From the NCBI RefSeq assembly GCF_001730525.1, contig NZ_MDFN01000017.1, positions 1 to 64,000 on the forward strand: 64,000 bases of DNA, read 5' to 3'. A model generated the notes under the pieces. That model ran no database searches. It saw only the letters and a list, made by a program, of their open reading frames with translations, and was not told the origin of the DNA. This document shows positions 15,618 to 24,702 of this stretch, in pieces. The DNA is from Arcticibacter eurypsychrophilus (GTDB lineage Bacteria; Bacteroidota; Bacteroidia; Sphingobacteriales; Sphingobacteriaceae). Made by a program: the position numbers and the translations under genes. Every line of letters starts with the position of its first letter. Within the stretch, counting starts at the first letter, position 1.

Positions 15618-17771
15618 ATGAAAAAAAGGCTACTGATCCTGACGCTATTGTTCTGGAATGCAACAAGCCTCCTTGCCGAAAGTGGATATCGGTTATGGAT
15701 GAGGTATGATTTGGTCATTAATGAAGAACAGCGAGGTGAATACATAAACTTGCTCAAAAATATAGCGATGAAGACTCCATCTGCTTCACTTCGGGCAGCA
15801 TCGCAGGAGTTGGAACAGGGACTGTCTGGTTTGCTTGGAAGAAAGATCCCAGTTGTAGTCTCTGGTATTACTGCAGGTTCCATTGTTGCGGGAACGCCTT
15901 TATCATCAACTATTATAAAGGGGTTGAAGTTAAATATACGACTAGAAACTTTAGGTGAAGAAGGTTATTTGTTATCATCGATTGTATATCAGAGTAAAAA
16001 GGTGACCGTTATAGCTGCTAATTCGGATATAGGGGTTATGTATGGCGTTTTCCATCTACTTCGGCTCATTCAAACGAATCAATCTGTTTCAGATCTGAAT
16101 ATAACAGATCAGCCACGTTTGAAGTACCGGGTACTCAATCATTGGGATAATCTGGACCGCACGGTAGAGCGTGGTTATGCTGGTTTTTCTTTGTGGAACT
16201 GGCATACGCTCCCTGGATATGTTCAGCAACGCTATGTTGATTATGCCCGTGCAAATGCTTCAATTGGTATTAATGGTACTGTTTTAACCAATGTAAATGC
16301 CAATTCTTTAATCTTAACTGATGAGTATCTTCCAAAGGTGGCTGCTATAGCAAATGTGCTAAGGCCTTACGGTATTAAGGTATATCTGACTGCACGATTT
16401 AGTTCTCCTATTGAACTGGGTAAGCTTAAAACTGCAGATCCTTTAAATGAGGAAGTGAAGAAATGGTGGAAGGATAAGACGGATGAAATCTATACGTATA
16501 TTCCAGACTTTGGTGGCTTTCTGGTCAAGGCAAACTCAGAAGGTCAACCGGGCCCACAGAGTTATGGCCGATCGCATGCCGATGGTGCCAATGTTTTAGC
16601 GGATGCGTTGGCTCCTCATAAGGGTATAGTCATGTGGCGAGCCTTCGTATATAGTAATGACAAACCGGAAGATCGTTTTAAACAAGCATTTAATGAGTTT
16701 AAACCATTAGATGGCCAGTTTCGTGCCAATGTGATGGTACAAGTAAAAAATGGGCCTATAGATTTTCAACCCAGAGAGCCCTTTTCTCCGCTTTTTGGTG
16801 CTATGCCTAAAACGCCCTTAATGATGGAGTTTCAAATTACACAGGAATACCTGGGACAGGGAACTCATCTCGTTTACCAGGCGCCATTGTACAAGGAAGT
16901 ACTGGATGCCGATACCTACACTAAAGGAAAGGGTTCAACTGTTGCTAAGGTAATCGATGGAAGTTTGGATAATCATTCGATTTCAGGGATGGCTGGTGTG
17001 GCTAATATCGGAGATGATCTGAATTGGACAGGTCATTTATTTGGACAATCGAATTGGTATGCATTCGGAAGGTTAGCATGGAATCACGAATTAAGTTCAA
17101 TTGCGATTGCGGATGAATGGACACGAATGACTTTTACTAACGATACCCGATTCGTTCAGACTGTAAAGGGGATTATGATGAATTCAAGGGAGAACCTGGT
17201 TAATTACATGACTCCATTGGGATTACATCATATTATGGGTTGGGATCACCATTATGGTCCCGGACCCTGGATTAAAGATAAACCGCGTGCAGATTGGACT
17301 GCTTTTTACTATCATAAAGCGGATCGTACTGCAATAGGATTTGATCGAACAGCATCAGGCAGTAATGCTTTATCTCAATATGCTCCTGAAGTTTCCAGCT
17401 TTTATGGAGATTTAAAGACTTGCCCTCCTGAATACTTACTTTGGTTCCATCGCTTACCTTGGACCTATCAATTGAAAGATGGAAAGAGCTTATGGGAATC
17501 ATTATGCCAACGTTATCAATTTGGTGCAGCGAGTATGGAAGGGGTACAAAAAGATTGGAATTCTATAGCTGGAATTATCGATCAGGAGCGATTTGAACAA
17601 GTTAAAATGCTCTTGGCGATTCAGAAAGAAGAGGTTTGGTGGTGGCATGATGCATGTCTGGCATACTTTCAGTCCCGTTCAGAGTTGCCTTTTCCCGCAA
17701 GAATTACAGCACCTAAAAAATCATTGGAATTTTATGAAAATCAGGTGTTTCATTTTGTGCCAGGGATATAA
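15618..17771 (+). CDS. GH67 alpha-glucuronidase
   Basis: Removes (4-O-methyl)glucuronic acid from the non-reducing-end xylose of xylo-oligosaccharides. ATG 15618 is preferred over the GTG at 15615. The signal peptide ends near LLAES. Family motifs abound (RVLNHWDNLDRTVERGYAG, MGWDHHYGPGPW). By spacing, the catalytic acid is Glu308 (ANSEG) and the carboxylate pair is Asp382 (NGPIDFQ) and Glu410 (TQEYLG), matching the E292/D365/E393 arrangement of the Cellvibrio enzyme. The product (717 residues) is of normal family length. Overlapped tightly by its regulator upstream, followed by GH115 after 152 bp. Confidence 0.95.
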   Translation: MKKRLLILTLLFWNATSLLAESGYRLWMRYDLVINEEQRGEYINLLKNIAMKTPSASLRAASQELEQGLSGLLGRKIPVVVSGITAGSIVAGTPLSSTIIKGLKLNIRLETLGEEGYLLSSIVYQSKKVTVIAANSDIGVMYGVFHLLRLIQTNQSVSDLNITDQPRLKYRVLNHWDNLDRTVERGYAGFSLWNWHTLPGYVQQRYVDYARANASIGINGTVLTNVNANSLILTDEYLPKVAAIANVLRPYGIKVYLTARFSSPIELGKLKTADPLNEEVKKWWKDKTDEIYTYIPDFGGFLVKANSEGQPGPQSYGRSHADGANVLADALAPHKGIVMWRAFVYSNDKPEDRFKQAFNEFKPLDGQFRANVMVQVKNGPIDFQPREPFSPLFGAMPKTPLMMEFQITQEYLGQGTHLVYQAPLYKEVLDADTYTKGKGSTVAKVIDGSLDNHSISGMAGVANIGDDLNWTGHLFGQSNWYAFGRLAWNHELSSIAIADEWTRMTFTNDTRFVQTVKGIMMNSRENLVNYMTPLGLHHIMGWDHHYGPGPWIKDKPRADWTAFYYHKADRTAIGFDRTASGSNALSQYAPEVSSFYGDLKTCPPEYLLWFHRLPWTYQLKDGKSLWESLCQRYQFGAASMEGVQKDWNSIAGIIDQERFEQVKMLLAIQKEEVWWWHDACLAYFQSRSELPFPARITAPKKSLEFYENQVFHFVPGI

Positions 17772-17923
17772 TGAATATAGAATAGCTTGAAAAGAAGAAG
17801 TATGTCAGGGGGTGTTGGATATATGAATTAGCAGTAGAGAACGAAGGAAAAGAATATCACCTTTTTTTTCTAATTTAAACTGCAAGTGGCGCACTTTGAT
17901 GTGGTAAATTTAAAAGAAATAGT

Positions 17924-20770
17924 ATGATCAGAAAAATTAGTTGCTTCCTTCCTTTACTTTTTATGCAGGTTTTTTTAAGTAAGGCTGCAGACACCTTCGT
18001 CTCTAGTCATTATGTGCCTGGTAGTTTCTCTATAAGTTCAAAAGGAAACGTGGCTACTTTATTGCTTAGTGATAATGAATGGGAGGGGGTGAACCGGGCA
18101 GCAAGGGATCTCGCTTCTGACTTGCAAAAGGTAACTGGAATAACTCCTGAATTCAAGTTAAACGGATCTTCTGGTCCTTCCATAATCATTGGAACTATAG
18201 GGAAAAGTAAACTGATAGACCAGTTAATTAAACAAAAGAAAATAAATGTTGCCGGAGTTGCAGGTCAGTGGGAGAGTAACTTAATTCAGGTGGTGTATAA
18301 TCCAATAAAAGGGGTTGATAGTGCGTTGGTAATTGCAGGAAGCGACAAACGGGGAACAATCTATGGAATTTATGAATTGTCATACCAGATCGGCGTTTCT
18401 CCGTGGTATTACTGGGCAGATGTCCCTGTTAAAAAGCAAAGTCAGTTGTATGCGCTGGGAGGAAGGCATATTACTTCATCTCCGGTAGTGAAATACCGTG
18501 GTATTTTTTTAAATGATGAGGCACCAGCCTTGTCCGGCTGGGCAAAAGAGAAGTTTGGTGGATTTAATCATCAGTTTTATGAAAAGGTTTTTGAGCTTAT
18601 ATTAAGGTTGAAGGGAAACTATCTATGGCCAGCAATGTGGGGAAATGCTTTTAATGATGATGATCTGATGAATTCTGTTAAAGCGGATGAGTATGGCATT
18701 GTGATGGGCACTTCACATCATGAACCTTTAATGCGAGCGCATGCTGAATGGAAAAAGTATGGAGAGGGTTTGTGGAATTACGATAAAAATGAAACCGTTT
18801 TAAAGAAGTTCTGGAAGACGGGTTTGGAGCGTACGCAAGGGAAGGAACAAATTGTAACTGTAGGAATGCGGGGGGATGGGGATGAACCTATGACAACGGG
18901 TACAGCAACTAGTCTACTGGAAAGAATTGTTAGAGATCAACGGAGTATTATTGAAGAAGTCAGTGCTAAGCCTGCATCAGCATCTCCACAGCTTTGGGCA
19001 TTATATAAGGAGGTGCAGGATTATTATGACCAGGGGATGCGTGTCCCTGATGATGTCACCCTTTTGTTGAGTGATGATAACTGGGGTAATCTACGGAAGT
19101 TGCCTAAATTAAATGAAGCGCCTCGAAGTGGTGGTTACGGCATTTATTATCACTTTGATTATGTGGGTGGTCCAAGGAATTATAAGTGGATCAATACGAA
19201 TCCTATTCAGAAAATATGGGAACAAATGAACCTAGCTTATGAGTATGATGCGAATAAGATCTGGATTGTAAATGTGGGCGATTTAAAGCCGATGGAATTT
19301 CCAATTGAATTCTTTTTAGACTATGCCTGGACACCCTCAGCTTTCCCTTCAAGTCAATTAAAGGATTATACCGTGAGATGGTGCAGTAAACAATTCGGAG
19401 ATGCTTATGCGGTTGAAATTGCGAATATACTTGATTTATACACTAAATATAATGGGCGGGTTAAGCCTGAATTGTTAAATGCAGATACATATAGTTTGGT
19501 GAGCGATGATGAATATGAAGGCGTGGTTAAAGAATATGAAGAGCTTGTTCAAAAAGCTTCATATATCAATGAGCAAATATTGCCGGAGCAGCGTGATGCC
19601 TATTATCAGTTGATCCTTCATCCGGTTATTGCTAGTGCGAATCTATATGCGCTTTATTATGCGACTGCTAAAAATCGTTTATATGCGAAGCAAGGCAGGA
19701 ATAGCACCAATGAATTTGCTTTAAAAGTGAAAGAATTGTTTCAAAAGGATGCAGATATAACAAATTATTATAATCACAAGTTAGCGAATGGTAAATGGAA
19801 TCATATGATGGATCAAACCCATATTGGTTATAAGATCTGGCAGCAACCTGCTACTGATACTATTCCCCGCACAGATTCAGTTGCGATAAGATCTAAAGCG
19901 ATGATGGGTCTGTCAATTGAAGGGAGTGAGTCATATTGGTCAGGAAAAGTAACCCTGAACGAAAGTTTTCCTATTTATGATAATGTGAGCAACGATGAGC
20001 ATTATTTTGAAATCTTTAACCGAGGAGGACAATCTTTTACTTATCAGGTAAAAGCGCCCGCTTTCTTTACGTTATCGTCTAATAAAGGAACGATAAAAGA
20101 AACGAAGCGAATCTGTTTGAGTGTTGACTGGACTAAAGCACCAGCAGGCGAGCATACTTCTTCGATTCAGATTAAAGCAAGTGATGGTTCTGAAATTAGC
20201 ATTCCGATACGAACCATAAAGATTGCTCATGCTGCTGAAATAGGTGGTTTTGTGCAAAATAACAGGTTGGTATCCATGGAAGCCGTCCATTATTCAAGGG
20301 CTGTTGAGGCAAGACCTGTCCAATGGCAGATTATTCCAGGATATGGTAAAACAGCGGGAGGTGTATTTCCTGTACCTGTTACTTCTCCTGTTCAGGTACC
20401 AAAGGAAGGGAGTCCTCATTTAGAATATGACTTTTATGTCTCAGAAACAGGACCGGCAACTTTGTCCGCGTATGTATCCCCTACTATTGATTTTGCTAAT
20501 ATAGGGGGACTGAAATATGCAATTTCTATTGATGATGGCAAACCTGTTGTCGTGAATATAAATAAGGATTATATGAATGATTATCAATGGGGAAAATCCG
20601 TTGCCAACAGTATTAAAATATTAACTACTCCGCATACATTCACTAAATCTGGTAAGCACGTTTTAAACTACTGGATGATTAATCCGGGTATTGTATTACA
20701 AAAATTAGTCATAGATTTTGGCGGTTTAAAGTCTAGTTTTTTAGGTCCTAAAGAAACATTTATTAAATAA
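17924..20770 (+). CDS. GH115 xylan alpha-1,2-glucuronidase
   Basis: Releases glucuronic acid from internal xylose units of long xylans, complementing GH67. The 948 residues begin with a signal peptide (cleavage near LSKAAD). The domain order is N-terminal alpha/beta domain (DNEWEGVNRAARDLASDLQKVTG), TIM barrel (KYRGIFLNDEAPALSGW, LKGNYLWPAMWGNAF, VGMRGDGDEPM, WIVNVGDLKPMEFP), a helical domain, and a C-terminal beta-rich domain ending in VLQKLVIDFGGL. These are the strong GH115 signatures. 24 bp separate it from the GH43 gene. Localisation is periplasmic or surface. Confidence 0.95.
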   Translation: MIRKISCFLPLLFMQVFLSKAADTFVSSHYVPGSFSISSKGNVATLLLSDNEWEGVNRAARDLASDLQKVTGITPEFKLNGSSGPSIIIGTIGKSKLIDQLIKQKKINVAGVAGQWESNLIQVVYNPIKGVDSALVIAGSDKRGTIYGIYELSYQIGVSPWYYWADVPVKKQSQLYALGGRHITSSPVVKYRGIFLNDEAPALSGWAKEKFGGFNHQFYEKVFELILRLKGNYLWPAMWGNAFNDDDLMNSVKADEYGIVMGTSHHEPLMRAHAEWKKYGEGLWNYDKNETVLKKFWKTGLERTQGKEQIVTVGMRGDGDEPMTTGTATSLLERIVRDQRSIIEEVSAKPASASPQLWALYKEVQDYYDQGMRVPDDVTLLLSDDNWGNLRKLPKLNEAPRSGGYGIYYHFDYVGGPRNYKWINTNPIQKIWEQMNLAYEYDANKIWIVNVGDLKPMEFPIEFFLDYAWTPSAFPSSQLKDYTVRWCSKQFGDAYAVEIANILDLYTKYNGRVKPELLNADTYSLVSDDEYEGVVKEYEELVQKASYINEQILPEQRDAYYQLILHPVIASANLYALYYATAKNRLYAKQGRNSTNEFALKVKELFQKDADITNYYNHKLANGKWNHMMDQTHIGYKIWQQPATDTIPRTDSVAIRSKAMMGLSIEGSESYWSGKVTLNESFPIYDNVSNDEHYFEIFNRGGQSFTYQVKAPAFFTLSSNKGTIKETKRICLSVDWTKAPAGEHTSSIQIKASDGSEISIPIRTIKIAHAAEIGGFVQNNRLVSMEAVHYSRAVEARPVQWQIIPGYGKTAGGVFPVPVTSPVQVPKEGSPHLEYDFYVSETGPATLSAYVSPTIDFANIGGLKYAISIDDGKPVVVNINKDYMNDYQWGKSVANSIKILTTPHTFTKSGKHVLNYWMINPGIVLQKLVIDFGGLKSSFLGPKETFIK

Positions 20771-20794
20771 AAATTAACCATTATAACGTATACA

Positions 20795-21892
20795 ATGAAA
20801 AAGCAGGTAAACAAGATTCTCTTTATTTCGGCTGCCCTGGTGGTAAGCCTGGCAGGCTGTCAGAACAGCACAAAAGTTGTTAGTACTCAAAATTCAGGAT
20901 TGACGAAAGATACTTCTAAGTTTTTGTCACAACCATTGGTGACCGATATCTATACGGCAGATCCTTCGGCACATGTATTTAACGGAAAAATCTATATTTA
21001 TCCTTCTCATGATATTGACGCAGGGATTCCGGAGAATGATAATGGCGATCATTTTGATATGCGGGATTACCATATTTTTTCCATGGATAGTATCAAGGGG
21101 AAAGTTACAGATCATGGTGTGGCCTTATCTGTGAAGGATATTCCATGGGCTGGAAGGCAACTTTGGGCACCTGATGCTGCATTTAAAAACGGAACCTACT
21201 ATTTATATTTTCCTGTAAAGGATAAGAAAGATGTTTTTAGAATGGGTGTAGCGCTATCAAAATCTCCTTCTGGTCCCTTTAAAGCTGAGGCAAAACCTAT
21301 TGAAGGAAGTTTTAGTATTGATCCCGCAGTTTTTACGGATGATGATGGCGTGTCGTATATGTATTTCGGAGGGATCTGGGGTGGACAATTGCAAAGGTGG
21401 AAAGATGGTCAGTATGATGCAAATGGATCTAAAACAGACTCTCAAAAAGAAGATGAACCCGCATTATCTGCCAAGGTGGCTAAGATGAGTGCCGACATGC
21501 TTGGTTTTGATGGTGCGGTTAAGGATGTGCAGATTGTGACTAAAGAAGGAAAATTGCTTTTGACAAAAGACCATGACAGGCGCTTCTTTGAAGGGTCATG
21601 GATGCATAAATACAAGGGTCAATATTATTTTACTTACTCTACCGGGGATACGCATTACTTAGCTTCTGCGATTGGACATAGTCCAATGGGCCCATTTGTT
21701 TATCAAGGTACGTTTATGAATCCGGTACAAGGCTGGACATCACATCATTCTATTCTGGAGGTAAATAAAAAGTGGTACATTTTCTACCATGATACTCAAA
21801 TCTCCAATAAAACTCATTTGAGAAATATTAAGGTAACGGAGCTGGTTCACAATGATGATGGAACTATCAAATTAATTGAGCCGATTAAATAA
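20795..21892 (+). CDS. GH43 beta-xylosidase/arabinofuranosidase-type lipoprotein
   Basis: Five-bladed beta-propeller glycosidase, probably trimming xylosyl or arabinosyl residues. The signal peptide ends in lipobox LAGC (Cys22), so it is membrane-anchored. The three catalytic carboxylates are visible: Asp56 in TADPSAHVF (base), Asp176 in SIDPAVF (pKa modulator) and Glu266 in FEGSWMH (acid). At 365 residues it is a single-domain enzyme without a carbohydrate-binding module. It lies in tight series between GH115 and uxuA. The split between xylosidase and arabinofuranosidase cannot be decided here. Confidence 0.88.
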   Translation: MKKQVNKILFISAALVVSLAGCQNSTKVVSTQNSGLTKDTSKFLSQPLVTDIYTADPSAHVFNGKIYIYPSHDIDAGIPENDNGDHFDMRDYHIFSMDSIKGKVTDHGVALSVKDIPWAGRQLWAPDAAFKNGTYYLYFPVKDKKDVFRMGVALSKSPSGPFKAEAKPIEGSFSIDPAVFTDDDGVSYMYFGGIWGGQLQRWKDGQYDANGSKTDSQKEDEPALSAKVAKMSADMLGFDGAVKDVQIVTKEGKLLLTKDHDRRFFEGSWMHKYKGQYYFTYSTGDTHYLASAIGHSPMGPFVYQGTFMNPVQGWTSHHSILEVNKKWYIFYHDTQISNKTHLRNIKVTELVHNDDGTIKLIEPIK

Positions 21893-21918
21893 TAAAAGAT
21901 TCATATACGATTTATGAC

Positions 21919-23139
21919 ATGGCATTAGAGAAAACGTGGAGATGGTTTGGCAAAACTGATAGTATAAAATTGTCGCAACTCAAACAGTTTGGTGTAGAAG
22001 GAATAGTTACAGCCTTGCATCATATAAAAGGCGGAGCTGTATGGCCTGTTGAAGAGATAATGGCGGTAAAGGAGGAGATTGAAAGTTATGGTATGCGCTG
22101 GAGTGTGGTGGAAAGTTTGCCTGTTTCGGAGGAGATCAAAATTAACAGTCCACAACGGGAAGAACTAATTAACAACTATAAAATATCACTTAAAAATCTG
22201 GGGGAATGTGGTATAGATACGGTTTGCTATAATTTTATGCCGGTATTAGATTGGGCAAGAACCAACCTGCATTATGTACAGGAAAGTGGTGCCGAGTCGA
22301 TGTTTTATGATCATGAGACCTTTGCTGCCTTCGATATTTTCATCTTAAATCGCCCCAATGCTAGAGCGGATCATTCAGCAGAGGTCATAGCTAAAGCGGA
22401 AGAAATATATTCCAAAATGAGTGAGGAGGAACAGAATACGCTCGCTTATAACATTATAGTGGTAACCCAAGGTTTTATAAATGGCACGGTGGGCAATGTG
22501 CAGAATTATAAACAGGTGTTTCTGGATTATTTGAGCAGGTACAATGCTATCGATAAAAATGCGCTAAGAAACAATCTGGTCCTGTTTTTAAACGAGGTCA
22601 TTCCGGTAGCGGAAGAGGCAGGCATTAATCTTTGTATTCATCCAGACGACCCACCCTTCTCTTTGCTTGGCTTGCCTAGAATAGCAAGCACGCAGGAAGA
22701 CTTTGATTGGATCTTTTCTCAGAATAAGTCGCTGAAGAACGGATTAACCTTTTGCAGCGGCTCATTGTCAGTAAGAGAGGATAATAATCTGGTGGAGATT
22801 GTAAAGCGTTTTGCCGAAAGAATACATTTTGTACACCTAAGAAACATCAAACGAGTGGGTGCGAGAAGTTTTTATGAATCGGCCCATCTTGATGGGGTAG
22901 CAGATATGTATGGTGTGCTTAAAGCTTTGTTAGAGGAGCAGAATAAAAGAAAAGCGAGTGGAAGAAAAGATCTCAGAATGCCATTCAGGCCTGATCACGG
23001 CTTAAAGATCCTGGATGATTTCAATAGGCAAAGTAATCCGGGTTACCCTTTAATAGGAAGAATGAAGGGTATGGCTGAAATATCAGGTCTGGAATTAGGA
23101 ATTGAAAGCGCATTAAATATAAAAGAAAATGAAAAATAA
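21919..23139 (+). CDS. uxuA: D-mannonate dehydratase
   Basis: Cytosolic metal-dependent enzyme turning D-mannonate into 2-keto-3-deoxygluconate, the third step of glucuronate breakdown. At 406 residues it is the usual length. It starts EKTWRWFGKTDSI and has the UxuA hallmarks TALHHIKGGAVWP (about 32-44), CYNFMPVLDWARTN, CIHPDDPPFSLLG and FCSGSLSVR, with FRPDHG near the C-terminus. Its 3' end overlaps the SDR gene by 11 bp, indicating coupled translation. The presence of a uronate catabolic gene in the run ties the exported glucuronidases to intracellular use of the released sugar. Confidence 0.95.
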   Translation: MALEKTWRWFGKTDSIKLSQLKQFGVEGIVTALHHIKGGAVWPVEEIMAVKEEIESYGMRWSVVESLPVSEEIKINSPQREELINNYKISLKNLGECGIDTVCYNFMPVLDWARTNLHYVQESGAESMFYDHETFAAFDIFILNRPNARADHSAEVIAKAEEIYSKMSEEEQNTLAYNIIVVTQGFINGTVGNVQNYKQVFLDYLSRYNAIDKNALRNNLVLFLNEVIPVAEEAGINLCIHPDDPPFSLLGLPRIASTQEDFDWIFSQNKSLKNGLTFCSGSLSVREDNNLVEIVKRFAERIHFVHLRNIKRVGARSFYESAHLDGVADMYGVLKALLEEQNKRKASGRKDLRMPFRPDHGLKILDDFNRQSNPGYPLIGRMKGMAEISGLELGIESALNIKENEK

Positions 23140-23947
23140 TTTATTTGATATCAGCGGTAAAGTAGCAGTAGTAACCGGAGCCGGTGGAGTTTTAGGAGGC
23201 AGTATTGCATTAAGTTTAATGAAAGCTGGAGTTAAAGTTGTTGCTACAGATATCCGTCAGGAAAATCTGGATGCTCGTGTAGCAGAACTGAAGAAAATAC
23301 ATGAGGATGTTATTGGTGTGGCGGGAAACGTTTTGGATATCAATAATCTGAGAGAGCTTGCTCAAACGGTACAAGCAAAATGGGGAACAATAGACATCCT
23401 GGTAAATTGTGCGGGTGGTAATATTCCCGGCGCAACGTTAAGAGAAGACCAGAATGTGTTTGATATGAAAATAGAGGACTGGGAAAAGGTCACTAATCTG
23501 AACTCCAATGGTACTGTATATCCATGTCTGGCTTTCGGTGAGATCATGGCTCAGCAGGGGAGTGGTAGTATCATCAATATATCTTCGATGGCCACCTACT
23601 CTGCTATAACAAGAGTACCTGGGTATTCAGTAGCAAAAACGGGAATTAATATCTTCACACAATGGCTGGCAACAGAGTTGGCGCTTAAGTTTGGTGAAAA
23701 GGTAAGGGTAAACGCTTTAGCGCCTGGATTTTTTATAGGTGATCAGAACAGAGCGGTTTTAATTAACCCGGACGGAAGTTATACAGAAAGAAGCGTGAAG
23801 GTTTTGGCAAGAACACCAATGAATCGGTTTGGAGATATCTCTGAATTGAATGGTGCTATTCAGTTTTTATGTTCCGATGCTGCAAGCTTTATTACGGGGG
23901 TAATTCTTCCGGTTGATGGTGGCTTTACTGCTTTTAGTGGGGTTTAA
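23129..23947 (+). CDS. SDR oxidoreductase, likely D-fructuronate reductase
   Basis: The Rossmann-fold SDR has the nucleotide motif TGAGGVLGGSI (16-26), NCAGG (93-97), Ser152/153, and catalytic Tyr166-xxx-Lys170, with a C-terminal PVDGGFTAF. SDRs placed after uxuA in Bacteroidota and Firmicutes act as D-mannonate oxidoreductase (fructuronate to mannonate), replacing the polyol-dehydrogenase-type UxuB. The 11-bp overlap with uxuA supports that role here. It is the last gene before the strong terminator at 24197. The family call is certain, the substrate inferred. Confidence 0.85.
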   Translation: MKNNLFDISGKVAVVTGAGGVLGGSIALSLMKAGVKVVATDIRQENLDARVAELKKIHEDVIGVAGNVLDINNLRELAQTVQAKWGTIDILVNCAGGNIPGATLREDQNVFDMKIEDWEKVTNLNSNGTVYPCLAFGEIMAQQGSGSIINISSMATYSAITRVPGYSVAKTGINIFTQWLATELALKFGEKVRVNALAPGFFIGDQNRAVLINPDGSYTERSVKVLARTPMNRFGDISELNGAIQFLCSDAASFITGVILPVDGGFTAFSGV

Positions 23948-24196
23948 ATTGCAATTATTTATATTGAAATGTAGAGAGTACTATATGAATTAAAGCTTCC
24001 TCACTGTTTAAGTGTCAATTGTTTAAGATAAAATGCAATCTTTTTATTGTTATATAAACTAATTCAGCTTGCTGAACCTGAACATACATTAAGTTGTACT
24101 TACCCGTTTCAGCATACTGGGTTTAACTTGATTTCAGGCTAAGATTGTCAGGACAATTGTTTCATTAGAAGGTGGAATTAGATCTTAAAAAGAATG

Positions 24197-24247
24197 CATT
24201 AAAACAAAACCCCCTTTAAAAGCTTTAAAGGGGGTTTTGTTTTAATG
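24197..24247. terminator. Bidirectional terminator with 24-bp perfect stem
   Basis: Arms 24197-24220 and 24224-24247 are exact reverse complements separated by AGC. The stem contains CCCCC/GGGGG, flanked outside by A-rich/T-rich tracts, so it yields a GC core plus U-run in both directions. It serves the uronate operon on the + strand and could insulate the minus-strand tRNA gene that ends 5 bp away. Confidence 0.85.
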
Positions 24248-24251
24248 AAAG

Positions 24252-24323
24252 TGTCCTCGGGGGGATTCGAACCCCCATCAATGGTACCGGAAACCATTAT
24301 TCTATCCATTGAACTACGTGGAC
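24252..24323 (-). tRNA. tRNA-Arg (anticodon CCG)
   Basis: The minus strand folds into a full 72-nt cloverleaf: acceptor GTCCACG/CGAGGAC, D arm GTTC...GAAT, anticodon stem ATGGT/ACCAT with loop TTCCGGT (anticodon CCG, reads CGG), T arm GGGGG TTCGAAT CCCCC and discriminator A. CCA is not encoded. The acceptor stem has one A5-A68 mismatch. This is the only tRNA seen in the window. Confidence 0.93.
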
Positions 24324-24702
24324 GTAAGTTTGCAAATATAGATAATCCTTGTTAAGTATTTTGGTTTTGCTAAATAAGAATAAAGGAAATTTAATTAATA
24401 GATGTGGAAGCTTCAAACTCTGTTTATTTTAGCGGATGTTTTTAGTTATTGCTGCGCTTTTAAAAGAAAAAGCTTACAATTGCTTTAAATTAACTGAATG
24501 TTTGAATATGTTCCTAAATACGCTATTCAATGTAAATATTTATATTTTAATTCATAGGTATGAATGTACAGATACAGAACTCCTGTTATCAACAGGCTGG
24601 AATAATCTAAAATAACAAGATAGTATGGCGTATTCACTAGCAAGTAAAGCGCGAATAGAATAAACCTTTTACAAGACCCAAATTAAGACCTAAAATATAT
24701 AA
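24324..24702 (+). other. Intergenic leader before the alpha-galactosidase gene
   Basis: No gene is seen. A small perfect hairpin (CCTGTT ATC AACAGG, 24582-24596) lies about 105 bp before the GH36 start; its function is unknown. It has no T-run. No LacI-type palindrome was found here. Confidence 0.4.
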
